Below, piece after piece: positions 52,509-59,991 of a stretch of 59,991 nucleotides of DNA. This DNA comes from Rhizobiales bacterium UBA1912. GTDB lineage: Bacteria; Pseudomonadota; Alphaproteobacteria; Rhizobiales; Devosiaceae. Positions within the stretch are counted from its first letter, which is position 1. Each line of letters starts with the position of its first letter. The notes under the pieces were generated by a model. It was not told where the DNA came from. It was given only the letters and a program-made list of their open reading frames with translations, and did not search any database. Both the position numbers and the translations under genes were made by a program. The stretch is from contig DDGC01000023.1 in assembly GCA_002337455.1 (NCBI GenBank), forward strand, positions 174,798 to 234,788, in the 5' to 3' direction.

Positions 52509-54140
52509 TCAGTTCGTCTGACTGTCGTAATGAACCCAGATGGTTTGGCCCTGCGTGAATTGTGAGCTCGAATGGCCTAGCGACGCGGTACGGGTAAAGC
52601 CGGAGGCAAGCGTTACGTCATCTCCCGCCGTGGCGGGCGCATCCGGGGCGCCTTCGAAGGCAAACTGGCTGCTCGAGAGTGTCGCGGACGCCAACAGTGT
52701 CGTGTCGCTGGCGGCCAGTTGCGGCGCAAAAAGCGTTCCGGCATCCACGGCGAGGCTGGCCATGGCATTGGCCGTCGCGGCGTCGGGTTCAGTTGATGTG
52801 GGAGCGTCGCTGGCGCCCGGCATGACGACGCCTTCAAACAGCGAGGCGAAGGCATCGAGCTCGGATGAGGCATCGAGCGAGGCGGCTTCGATTGTATCGC
52901 CGAAGCTCGGGCGCATCGGAAGGTCGGCCGCCGGGAGCGGGGCAGTGGGCGCGATCGAAGCGGTTACGGCCGGTGCAAATTGCGGCCGCGGCTGGGGCGC
53001 CGGCACATTCTGAACATCGGCCACATCGAACGTTCCGCCGCCCGAAGGTGCATAAGCGGACGGGGTGGCGGCGCGCAGTTCTGCCATGGCGCGTGACATG
53101 GCCGGCGGCAGGGGCGCATCCTCCAGGGGGGTGGAGGTATCGGCCATGGCCACCTGGCGGGTCATTTCGGCGGCGTCGATCACCTGGAAGGGGATGTTCT
53201 GCGGCGCGGCCGGGGCGTCGGCGACCATGGTGCCGGCGATCAGATCGGCCGGGCGGACCGGCGGTGCGGGCGGCTCTGCGGCAGCGAGCTGGACCGACGC
53301 TGCGGCCGGAGCCGAAGCCTGGGCAGGTGCCGCCGCTGCGGGTGCCGAGGCCACGGCCTGCGGTTCAGGCTGGGGCGAGGCGTTATTCTCATTGCTGCCG
53401 GTAATCATATCCCAGAGCGTTCGGGGACGATCGCCGTCAGCGACTTGTATCGTACCGCCGGTCATGGCGGCGCCTGCGTTGCAGGGCACGCGATGGCAGC
53501 GTTGCCATTCGGCCTGGGCGGCCTGATAGCCCGCTTGGGAGAGGACGCGGCCGTTCGAGGCCACATGCATCGTGCGGCCATCGGGGAAGATGTCGCGCAA
53601 CTGGGCCTCGGTCATGCGCGGCCAGGCGCGGACCGAACCGGTATCGAGATGAACGAAGGGGCTGCCCGAAGTGGGATAGTACCCAACGCCGCCGATCTGC
53701 TTGCGCATGCCAAGGGCCCGCACCGTTGCGACGGGCACACCGGGAATGAAAAAGTCGATCGCCTTGCCCTTCATGTGCTGGGAATTGTCGGCAACGCCGG
53801 ATGAGTTGGCGGCCAGCATGGCGTTGGTCTGGGGCGAGCGGTAAGCGGAAACGATATGGATGGGCTGGGTGGCGCGGGTTTCCTGATAGACCTCCCACAA
53901 GAGATCGAACAGCGCCGGGTCCATGTTGGCGGGTTCATCGCGGCGCCAATCGCGAAGGAAAACGTTCAGGGTCTGGAGCGCCGACTGGATGAACCGTCCG
54001 TCGCGCTTATAGACGATGCGGATCGTTTCCTTGGTGTGGGTGTAGTAGAGATAAATCTCGCGCTCGTTGGCGGCCTGGGCCGGCACGACGAACGGCAACA
54101 GGCTGGCCAATGCGATTGCCGCGGCCAGAATGGTCCGCAT
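52509..54140 (-). CDS. M15/DUF882 (YcbK-like) peptidase with long Ala/Pro-rich C terminus
   Basis: 543 residues. Signal peptide (cleavage after AQA near residue 23), then a peptidase M15_2 domain (about 25-190) with zinc and catalytic residues in SQHMKGKAIDFF and SPFVHLDTGSVRAW and the substrate region IVSAYRSPQTNAML. The rest (about 240-543) is low-complexity, rich in alanine and proline, not recognised. The domain cuts or trims peptide cross-links in peptidoglycan. The neighbour upstream encodes an L,D-transpeptidase, pointing to shared cell-wall work. ATG 54140 is chosen by the signal peptide. Confidence 0.84.
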   Translation of the reverse strand: MRTILAAAIALASLLPFVVPAQAANEREIYLYYTHTKETIRIVYKRDGRFIQSALQTLNVFLRDWRRDEPANMDPALFDLLWEVYQETRATQPIHIVSAYRSPQTNAMLAANSSGVADNSQHMKGKAIDFFIPGVPVATVRALGMRKQIGGVGYYPTSGSPFVHLDTGSVRAWPRMTEAQLRDIFPDGRTMHVASNGRVLSQAGYQAAQAEWQRCHRVPCNAGAAMTGGTIQVADGDRPRTLWDMITGSNENNASPQPEPQAVASAPAAAAPAQASAPAAASVQLAAAEPPAPPVRPADLIAGTMVADAPAAPQNIPFQVIDAAEMTRQVAMADTSTPLEDAPLPPAMSRAMAELRAATPSAYAPSGGGTFDVADVQNVPAPQPRPQFAPAVTASIAPTAPLPAADLPMRPSFGDTIEAASLDASSELDAFASLFEGVVMPGASDAPTSTEPDAATANAMASLAVDAGTLFAPQLAASDTTLLASATLSSSQFAFEGAPDAPATAGDDVTLASGFTRTASLGHSSSQFTQGQTIWVHYDSQTN

Positions 54141-54370
54141 GATCTTGCCGACTGGTTGAAAAGCCCTACTACGCGTCACGCCCGGTTAGCCCGTTTTTGT
54201 GTCAAACTCGACGGCACCCTAACAACAAACTCATGCGAGATTGTTAACGCTAACGGGATGTATACGCCACCCCGTGCCTTTGCCCTCGGTTTTGGAGGCT
54301 AGGCGGCAAAGGCGGCGTGAGCATGGCAGGAGTGTTATCGAAAGCTTAACAGGCCGGCATACGGCCCTCT

Positions 54371-56032
54371 CTAAAGCCCCAGCATTTCAATGACTTTGGC
54401 GTTGTGGCCGTAGAGGTCTGCGAACGAGCGCACCGTACCATCGGCATCTATGCGCAGGGTGAAATAGGCCAGATGGACAGGGACCTCCCGGTCCATGTTG
54501 AACCAGCGCTCGCTACCCCCCAGCGTGCCTTCGAGCGAGGCGACGGTCAGGCTCGGCTCATGCTGGAGCAGCGCTTCGGCAAACCCGAACGGGTCCTGAA
54601 CGCGCACGCAGCCATGGCTGAGCGCCCGCATCGAGCGGTCGAAGAGATAGCGGGCATTGGTATCGTGCAGATAGACGTCGTGGGAATTGGGAAACAGGAA
54701 TTTCACCTGTCCCAAGGCGTTGGATGTGCCCGGTTTCTGACGCACGCGGAACATGGAGGGGCGGGCGCGCGACCAGTCGACCATCCAGGGATCGATGGCG
54801 TTTCCCTGATAGATCAGTTCCATGTTCTGGCTGGCGATATAGTTGGGATTGCGCGCCACCTGGGGGAAGATTTCGGCCGTGAGGATCGAGGACGGCACGT
54901 TCCAATAGGGGTTGGTGACGACATGACGGATCATGTCGGAAAACAGCGGCGTCTGGTTCTTGGCGGTGCCCACGATGATGCGGGTGTCCCAGACCGAACG
55001 GCCCTCCCGGTTCACGTCGAGGCGGAATTCGGGAATGTTGACGAAGACGTTGAACTCGCCGAGGTCCTCGGGCATCCAGCGCCAGCGTTCCATGTTGGCG
55101 ACGATATCGGCGCGGGTGGCCCCGTTCGCGCCATTGATGGCAGCAATGGTCGCCGGGCCGACCACGCCGTCGGGATTGAGCCCGATGGTGGTCTGGAACG
55201 CTTCGACGGCTCCAGCCAGCGCGGCATCGTAGACGAGGGCATCGGTCGCTGCGGCAGCAAGTCCGAGACGCTCACGCAGGGCGGGCACGCGCGGGTCCGT
55301 CATGCCGAGCTTGATGAGCTTGCCGTCGGCGATGGGGGGAAGATCTTCGATCTCACCGGCGTAGTGGCTGGCCAGCAAATCGCGCAGGGCAACAAATTCG
55401 CGGTGGGTCGGGTGATAGCTCAACAGCACGGAAGCGGGGTCGGACGCCTGGGCCACTGCTGAAAACAGCTCGGCCTCGTCCACGCTTTTGGCGTCGAGAT
55501 CGATATAGCCCGAGACCGAGCGCGGATCGAGCCGGCCGGTGTGGGCATCGTTCGCGTAATGGAGGATGGCTGCGGAAAAATCGGCCTCCAGCGAAGCCAG
55601 AGCCGCGGGATCGCTGGTGGCGCCGTCGAGCGCGGCCAGATCGATCATGTAATCGGCCGGATCGAGGCCCTGGAGATAGGAATCCTTGAACACTGCCAAT
55701 ATCTGCTCGGCGGCGCCCGAAAAGACGATGTCGCCATCGGTTTCGGTCAGCCACAACGGCTCGAAGTGACGCGCGCCGTAGAAATAATAGAGCCGGGATG
55801 CGTCATCGGCGGCGCGACCGGTCGGCGCCTGGGCCACCGCATCGCGCAGGCCATCGCGAATGGTCCGCTCGAGCGTATTGCGCGGCGGTGCGATCATGAT
55901 CCGCGTCGCCTGGACGCCATCGACCATCACCGTTTCGAACGCGGTGGCCGTCGCGCTGAAACCCAGAATTGAAATGCCCGCGAATGCGCCCAGAAGGAGC
56001 GCTTTGATCCCGGAGTTCAAAGTCATCATCAT
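54371..56032 (-). CDS. YcbB-like L,D-transpeptidase
   Basis: About 553 residues: an N-terminal hydrophobic segment (about 7-28), a helical domain, a peptidoglycan-binding stretch (AVEAFQTTIGLNPDGVVGPATIAAING) and the YkuD catalytic domain with HDTNARYLF followed by SHGCVRVQDPFGFAEALL, holding the catalytic cysteine. These enzymes make 3-3 cross-links resistant to most beta-lactams. The first of three adjacent ATGs is used; its ribosome binding site is weak. It stands 145 nt downstream of the sigma54 regulator gene. Confidence 0.9.
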   Translation of the reverse strand: MMMTLNSGIKALLLGAFAGISILGFSATATAFETVMVDGVQATRIMIAPPRNTLERTIRDGLRDAVAQAPTGRAADDASRLYYFYGARHFEPLWLTETDGDIVFSGAAEQILAVFKDSYLQGLDPADYMIDLAALDGATSDPAALASLEADFSAAILHYANDAHTGRLDPRSVSGYIDLDAKSVDEAELFSAVAQASDPASVLLSYHPTHREFVALRDLLASHYAGEIEDLPPIADGKLIKLGMTDPRVPALRERLGLAAAATDALVYDAALAGAVEAFQTTIGLNPDGVVGPATIAAINGANGATRADIVANMERWRWMPEDLGEFNVFVNIPEFRLDVNREGRSVWDTRIIVGTAKNQTPLFSDMIRHVVTNPYWNVPSSILTAEIFPQVARNPNYIASQNMELIYQGNAIDPWMVDWSRARPSMFRVRQKPGTSNALGQVKFLFPNSHDVYLHDTNARYLFDRSMRALSHGCVRVQDPFGFAEALLQHEPSLTVASLEGTLGGSERWFNMDREVPVHLAYFTLRIDADGTVRSFADLYGHNAKVIEMLGL

Positions 56033-56177
56033 GCCGCCGCACCAAGCCATTGGCGCACCCGTCCACCCTTGAGGCGAATCTTTGCTGTGCGCGAACCAAA
56101 TAAAGTTTACCGGCTTTGTTTTCTCCCGCAAGCAAGCTGCCGGGTTCGTGAACCGGTTCGTCAGGCGTTTGCGGCTT

Positions 56178-57665
56178 TCAGGCAACATGGGCCGCTCCCA
56201 TCTGTTCGAGCCCGTATTCCTTGAGCTTGCGGTAAAGGGTCGAGCGCCCGATGCCCAGCTGGCGGGCGACCTGGGCCATACGACCGGCGTTGTGGTCGAT
56301 GGCAAAGGCGATCAGGTCCTTTTCGATATCAGCCAGCGGCAGGACGTTGCCTGTCGCGTCGAGGAACCGGTCGGGAATGGCGATCGGTGTGGCGTCAGGC
56401 ATGCGCGGCAGCGCTGTGGCATTATCGATATGGACGGGCTCGGGGGGCGTAAAGCCGGAGGGGCGGTCTCCGTGCGCGGCGTTGCGGCCCTTTTCGGTGG
56501 CCAGAATTTGCGGGAAATCTTCAGGCGAAAGAACCGGGCTTTCGGCTAGAACGACGGCGCGGAACACCGCATTTTCGAGCTGGCGGATGTTGCCCGGCCA
56601 ATCAAAGCCACCGAGCATATCAAGCGCCTGAGGCGAAATCGCCGTCACGCGCCGGCCTTCTTCGGCGGCAAAACGGGCAATGAAATGATCGACGAGATTG
56701 GCGATGTCGTCGCGGCGCTCGCGCAGGGGCGGCAGGTAGATGGGGAACACATTGAGGCGGTAGAACAGGTCCTCGCGGAACACGCCATCGCGCGCCAGAT
56801 TCAGCAGGCGCCGGTTGGTGGCCGAAATCACTCGGACATTGACCTTGATGGGCCGTGAGGCGCCAACGGGTTCGATCTCGCCTTCTTGCAGGGCGCGCAA
56901 CAGCTTGACCTGGGTATCGAGGGGCAACTCGCCGACTTCATCGAGAAACAGCGTGCCGTTATGAGCTTCGCGGAATTTCCCCGGCGCATCGGAAATGGCG
57001 CCGGTAAAGGCGCCCTTGACGTGGCCGAACAAAGTGGACTCGACGAGATTGGCGGGGATAGCGCCGCAATTGACGGTAACGAAGGGTTTGCCCGACCGGT
57101 CGCCCGAGCCCTGAATGGCGCGGGCCAGCAATTCCTTGCCCACCCCCGATTCGCCTTCGATCAGCACCGGAATGTTGCTGGCGGCGGCCTTTTTGCCCAA
57201 CGCCATTGTGCGCGTCATGGCATCGGATCTGGTGATGATGTGGGCAAAGGAGAAACTGCCGTCGCGGCGGGCGCGTTCGGCCTTGAGGCTGGATTCGAGG
57301 GTGCCGAGTTTTAAGGCGTTGCGCAGGGAAATGGTGATGCGCTCAGGGGCCACGGGCTTGACGAAAAAATCGACGGCGCCCAACCGCATGGCGGAAATGA
57401 CGGTATCGAGCGAGGTCTGGGCGGTCTGGACGATGACGGGAATGGCGATGGTTTCGCGGCGCAGCGCTTCGAGAACCGCCATGCCGTCCATTTCGGGCAT
57501 GACCATATCGAGGATCATGGCGCCGATGCCCGGCTTCGTGCGCAACAGATCGAGGGCCTTTGCGCCAGAATCCGCCGTGAGTGCTGTAAACCCGGCCTTG
57601 GCGACGACTTCCGAAGTCAGACGAGATTGAACGGGATCATCGTCGACGATCAGAACCTTATGCAT
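56178..57665 (-). CDS. Sigma54-dependent response regulator (NtrC type)
   Basis: 495 residues: receiver (about 1-120; D53 in MILDMVMPEMDG when counted from this start), AAA+ domain (about 140-370) with Walker A GESGVGKELLARAI, the sigma54-contact loop GAFTGAISDA, LFLDEVGELP, the arginine finger region, and a C-terminal Fis-type helix-turn-helix (RMAQVARQLGIGRSTLYRKLKEYG). It activates transcription by sigma54 RNA polymerase on phosphorylation; the partner kinase is not next to it. ATG 57665 has GGAG 11 nt upstream; a TTG at 57671 is possible. Confidence 0.91.
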   Translation of the reverse strand: MHKVLIVDDDPVQSRLTSEVVAKAGFTALTADSGAKALDLLRTKPGIGAMILDMVMPEMDGMAVLEALRRETIAIPVIVQTAQTSLDTVISAMRLGAVDFFVKPVAPERITISLRNALKLGTLESSLKAERARRDGSFSFAHIITRSDAMTRTMALGKKAAASNIPVLIEGESGVGKELLARAIQGSGDRSGKPFVTVNCGAIPANLVESTLFGHVKGAFTGAISDAPGKFREAHNGTLFLDEVGELPLDTQVKLLRALQEGEIEPVGASRPIKVNVRVISATNRRLLNLARDGVFREDLFYRLNVFPIYLPPLRERRDDIANLVDHFIARFAAEEGRRVTAISPQALDMLGGFDWPGNIRQLENAVFRAVVLAESPVLSPEDFPQILATEKGRNAAHGDRPSGFTPPEPVHIDNATALPRMPDATPIAIPDRFLDATGNVLPLADIEKDLIAFAIDHNAGRMAQVARQLGIGRSTLYRKLKEYGLEQMGAAHVA

Positions 57666-57851
57666 ATGCAACGCAACTCCAGCCTACTAACGCCGGCGCA
57701 CGCGAATCGAGAGTGTGCCGATTTGGGTCAGGCTAGACGCGATCGATTAACAGGGTTTTAAGGATGCAAGGCGCGCCGCGATGCCGCCTTGTTGTCTTAA
57801 GGGGCGCTCTGTAAGGTGCCACAAAAAGCCAATAGCGCCGGAGCCTTGTCC

Positions 57852-59657
57852 ATGTCTTCTCCCCAGCCACAATCGACCCACAACCAGTTCGGCCAATTAC
57901 CCGAATGGGACCTGAGCGACCTGTATCCCGACGTGGAGTCCGAGGCCCTCAAGGCCGATCTGGCGTTTCTCGATACGGAAACCAAAGCCTTTGAGGCCGA
58001 TTTCAAGGGCAAGCTCGACGGGCTGGCCAAATCCGGCGAACTGGTCGAGGCGGTCAGGCGGTATGAAAAACTGGGCGAAGTGTTCGGGCGGCTCGGTTCG
58101 TTCGCCTACCTCAACTATGCGCAGAACACCGGCGATGGCGACCGGGTGAAGTTTCTGGGCGATACGCAGGACAGGCTGACCGGGTTTTCGACGCGGACAT
58201 TGTTCTTTGAGCTCGAAATCAACCGGATCGAAGACGGTGTGCTCGACGCCGCGTTCGAAGCGAGCACCGACCTGGCACACTACCGTCCGTGGTTTGACGA
58301 GCTGCGCAAGTCGCGGCCCTACCAGCTCGAAGATCGTGTCGAAGAGCTGTTCCACGACAAATATACGACCGGCCACGCCGCATGGAACCGGCTGTTCGAT
58401 GAGACGATGGCGTCGCTCAAATTCGAGATCGATGGCGAAACGCTGGGGCTGGAACAGACGCTTAATCTGTTGAGCGACAAGCAGGAAGAAAAGCGTGCCT
58501 CCGCGTTCGGCGCGCTGTCCAAGACGCTTGCCGCCAACAAAAAGCTCTTTGCTCACATCACCAATGTGATGGCCAAGGACAAGGAAATCTCCGATCGCTG
58601 GCGCGGCTATGCCGATGTTGCCGACAGCCGGCACCTTGCCAATTCTGTCGAGCGCGAGGTTGTCGATGCGCTGGAAAAATCGGTGCGAGAGGCTTATCCG
58701 CGCCTGTCGCACCGCTACTACCAGATGAAGGCGAAGTGGTTCGGCAAGGACAAGCTGGACGCCTGGGACCGCAACGCGCCGCTGCCGACTTCAGACGATC
58801 GGCTATTCGATTGGGAAACGGCAAAGACCACAGTGCTCGATGCCTATGGCCGGTTTTCGCCGAAACTGGTCGAGGTGGCGCAGCCGTTTTTCGACAGCGG
58901 ATGGATCGACGCCGCGGTCAAGCCCAACAAGGCGCCGGGCGCCTTTGCGCATCCCACCGTTACCACGGCGCACCCCTATCTTATGCTCAACTATATGGGC
59001 CGCACCCGCGATGTCATGACGCTGGCCCATGAGTTGGGTCATGGCGTGCATCAGCGGCTTGCGGCGGGGCAAGGGGAGCTTATGGCGCCGACGCCCCTGA
59101 CGCTGGCCGAGACGGCGAGCGTTTTTGGCGAGATGCTGACGTTCAGGGCCATTCTCGATGCCACAACCGATCCCAAGCAGCGCTTTGCGCTGATCGCCTC
59201 GAAAATCGAGGACATGCTCAACACCGTCGTGCGGCAGATTTCGTTTTATACGCTGGAGCGCAAGATTCATCTGGCGCGGCGCGAGGGCGAACTGCGGCCC
59301 GAGGAGATCGACGCGTTCTGGATGGAAATCTCCACCGAAAGCCTCGGGCCGGGGATCAGGCTCAATGATGGCTATGAAGTGTTGTGGAGCTATATCGGGC
59401 ATTTCATCCACGCGCCATTCTATGTCTATGCTTATGCGTTCGGCGATTGCCTTGTGAACTCGCTCTACGCACAGTATGAAAAGTCCAGTGCCGGGTTTGC
59501 CGAAAAGTATTTCGAGATGCTCAGTGCCGGGGGCTCGAAGCATCATTCCGAACTTCTTGCACCGTTCGGACTGGATGCCCGCGATCCGCAATTCTGGTCG
59601 CTGGGCCTGTCCATGATCGAAAGACTCATTGACGAACTCGAACAAACTCAGCCCTAA
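57852..59657 (+). CDS. pepF: Oligoendopeptidase F (M3 family metallopeptidase)
   Basis: 601 residues, the usual PepF length. The zinc site is LAHELGHGVHQ with the downstream glutamate in LAETASVFGEML. The start WDLSDLYPDVESE is typical of PepF. It cleaves short peptides in the cytoplasm. GGAG lies 8 nt before the chosen ATG; a GTG at 57816 would add 12 residues. Confidence 0.93.
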   Translation: MSSPQPQSTHNQFGQLPEWDLSDLYPDVESEALKADLAFLDTETKAFEADFKGKLDGLAKSGELVEAVRRYEKLGEVFGRLGSFAYLNYAQNTGDGDRVKFLGDTQDRLTGFSTRTLFFELEINRIEDGVLDAAFEASTDLAHYRPWFDELRKSRPYQLEDRVEELFHDKYTTGHAAWNRLFDETMASLKFEIDGETLGLEQTLNLLSDKQEEKRASAFGALSKTLAANKKLFAHITNVMAKDKEISDRWRGYADVADSRHLANSVEREVVDALEKSVREAYPRLSHRYYQMKAKWFGKDKLDAWDRNAPLPTSDDRLFDWETAKTTVLDAYGRFSPKLVEVAQPFFDSGWIDAAVKPNKAPGAFAHPTVTTAHPYLMLNYMGRTRDVMTLAHELGHGVHQRLAAGQGELMAPTPLTLAETASVFGEMLTFRAILDATTDPKQRFALIASKIEDMLNTVVRQISFYTLERKIHLARREGELRPEEIDAFWMEISTESLGPGIRLNDGYEVLWSYIGHFIHAPFYVYAYAFGDCLVNSLYAQYEKSSAGFAEKYFEMLSAGGSKHHSELLAPFGLDARDPQFWSLGLSMIERLIDELEQTQP

Positions 59658-59699
59658 AGGGCACCAATTCAGACTCAAGAAATCCAGGGGAATGCCGCG

Positions 59700-59873
59700 A
59701 TGGCCGAACAACAGGTCGCCTCTTTTTCAGACAAGCCGATCAGTGAAAAGCAGAAGGAAAAGGAATTCGAGGAGCATAGCCACACCTATGCCGCGTTCCT
59801 TTCTGGCACCAAATGGAGTGTCATTTCCACTGCCGCAATACTGGTGATCCTGTATCTGATCTTCGTCCACTAG
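59700..59873 (+). CDS. Small aa3-type cytochrome c oxidase subunit IV-like protein
   Basis: 57 residues: a charged N terminus (SEKQKEKEFEEHSHTYAAFL) and one C-terminal transmembrane helix (VISTAAILVILYLIFVH). This matches the bacterial aa3-type subunit IV family (COX4_pro_2), a tiny accessory subunit. AGGGG precedes the ATG. It is often placed before pntA in Rhizobiales, as here. Confidence 0.83.
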   Translation: MAEQQVASFSDKPISEKQKEKEFEEHSHTYAAFLSGTKWSVISTAAILVILYLIFVH

Positions 59874-59932
59874 ATCTCCAACTCCGGGGGAAGTGGCCAT
59901 TTTTTGTTGCGGGCCATGAGAGGTAGGGTTTC

Positions 59933-59991
59933 ATGAAAATTGCCGTAATGCGCGAGCGCGTGGGTGGAGAACCTCGCGTTGCCGCGACGCC
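59933..59991 (+). CDS. pntA: NAD(P) transhydrogenase alpha subunit, 5' end (partial)
   Basis: Only the first 19 codons are inside the window: MKIAVMRERVGGEPRVAAT. This is the typical N terminus of PntA (ERxxxERRVAATP). An AGAGGTAGGG stretch lies upstream. It would form the membrane-bound proton-translocating transhydrogenase with subunits beyond the edge. Confidence 0.75.
   Translation, partial: MKIAVMRERVGGEPRVAAT

Overview
The window looks like chromosomal DNA of an alphaproteobacterium of the order Hyphomicrobiales (Rhizobiales), possibly near Devosia or Pelagibacterium. The pointers are a GapR (DUF2312) homologue, a zinc-free L36, a FixL/FixJ/FixK-type set, an RpoE-ChrR pair, a small aa3-type cytochrome oxidase subunit IV ahead of pntA, many GC-rich codons and dense ATGA-type gene overlaps. 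The genus is inference. I saw no rRNA, tRNA, CRISPR array, insertion sequence or prophage.

Layout. (1) Positions 1-11226 hold an unusual Pel-type exopolysaccharide locus, in two divergent arms. The minus arm encodes a PelA-type glycoside hydrolase, a membrane-anchored TPR protein and a giant protein that runs off the left edge. The giant protein has four tandem beta-sandwich repeats, a flavodoxin/GATase-like domain, a PelA-type polysaccharide deacetylase, Ig/cadherin-like domains and RTX calcium-binding repeats. The plus arm encodes a PelE-like membrane protein, PelF, PelG and a PelD-like protein that ends before the GAF and GGDEF-like c-di-GMP receptor part. PelB and PelC are not visible. 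This is the most interesting part of the window. (2) 11280-14143: a FixK-like regulator and a FixL/FixJ-like pair whose sensor seems to lack the heme histidine. (3) 14241-22196: a tripartite tricarboxylate (Tct/Bug) transporter, its IclR regulator and a hydroxyquinol pathway (hydroxyquinol 1,2-dioxygenase, maleylacetate reductase, quinone/FMN reductase, SnoaL-like and RraA-like proteins). (4) 22193-26214: an RpoE-ChrR stress module with a consensus-like RpoE promoter, next to FAD amine oxidase, DUF1365 and DUF2177 genes, but without the usual cyclopropane-type synthase. (5) 26333-30231: an ALDH7-family dehydrogenase and a PAS-GAF-GGDEF-EAL protein with a ruined GGDEF motif. (6) 30252-38713: a fatty-acid beta-oxidation regulon (MerR regulator and fadD divergent from fadE, fadJ and fadI), with two similar operator-like dyads in the shared promoter region. 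(7) 38802-44535: an oppABCDF oligopeptide importer. (8) 44560-52313: a degenerate receiver protein, rpmJ, pyk with a DUF1036 gene, gapR, an AraC regulator, a beta-barrel protein with a tiny secreted partner, and dxs. (9) 52509-57665: a cell-wall group (M15/YcbK-like peptidase, YcbB-like L,D-transpeptidase) with a sigma54-dependent response regulator. (10) 57852-59991: oligoendopeptidase F, the small cytochrome oxidase subunit and the start of pntA.

Working together. The Pel arms supply polymerisation and export across the inner membrane (PelF, PelG, PelD/E-like) and trimming and deacetylation (PelA-like GH plus the RTX deacetylase), with the deacetylase perhaps secreted by a type I system. 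Tct and IclR probably feed the hydroxyquinol pathway. The MerR regulator probably controls the fad genes. All functions are read from protein sequence by recognition; no searches were run.
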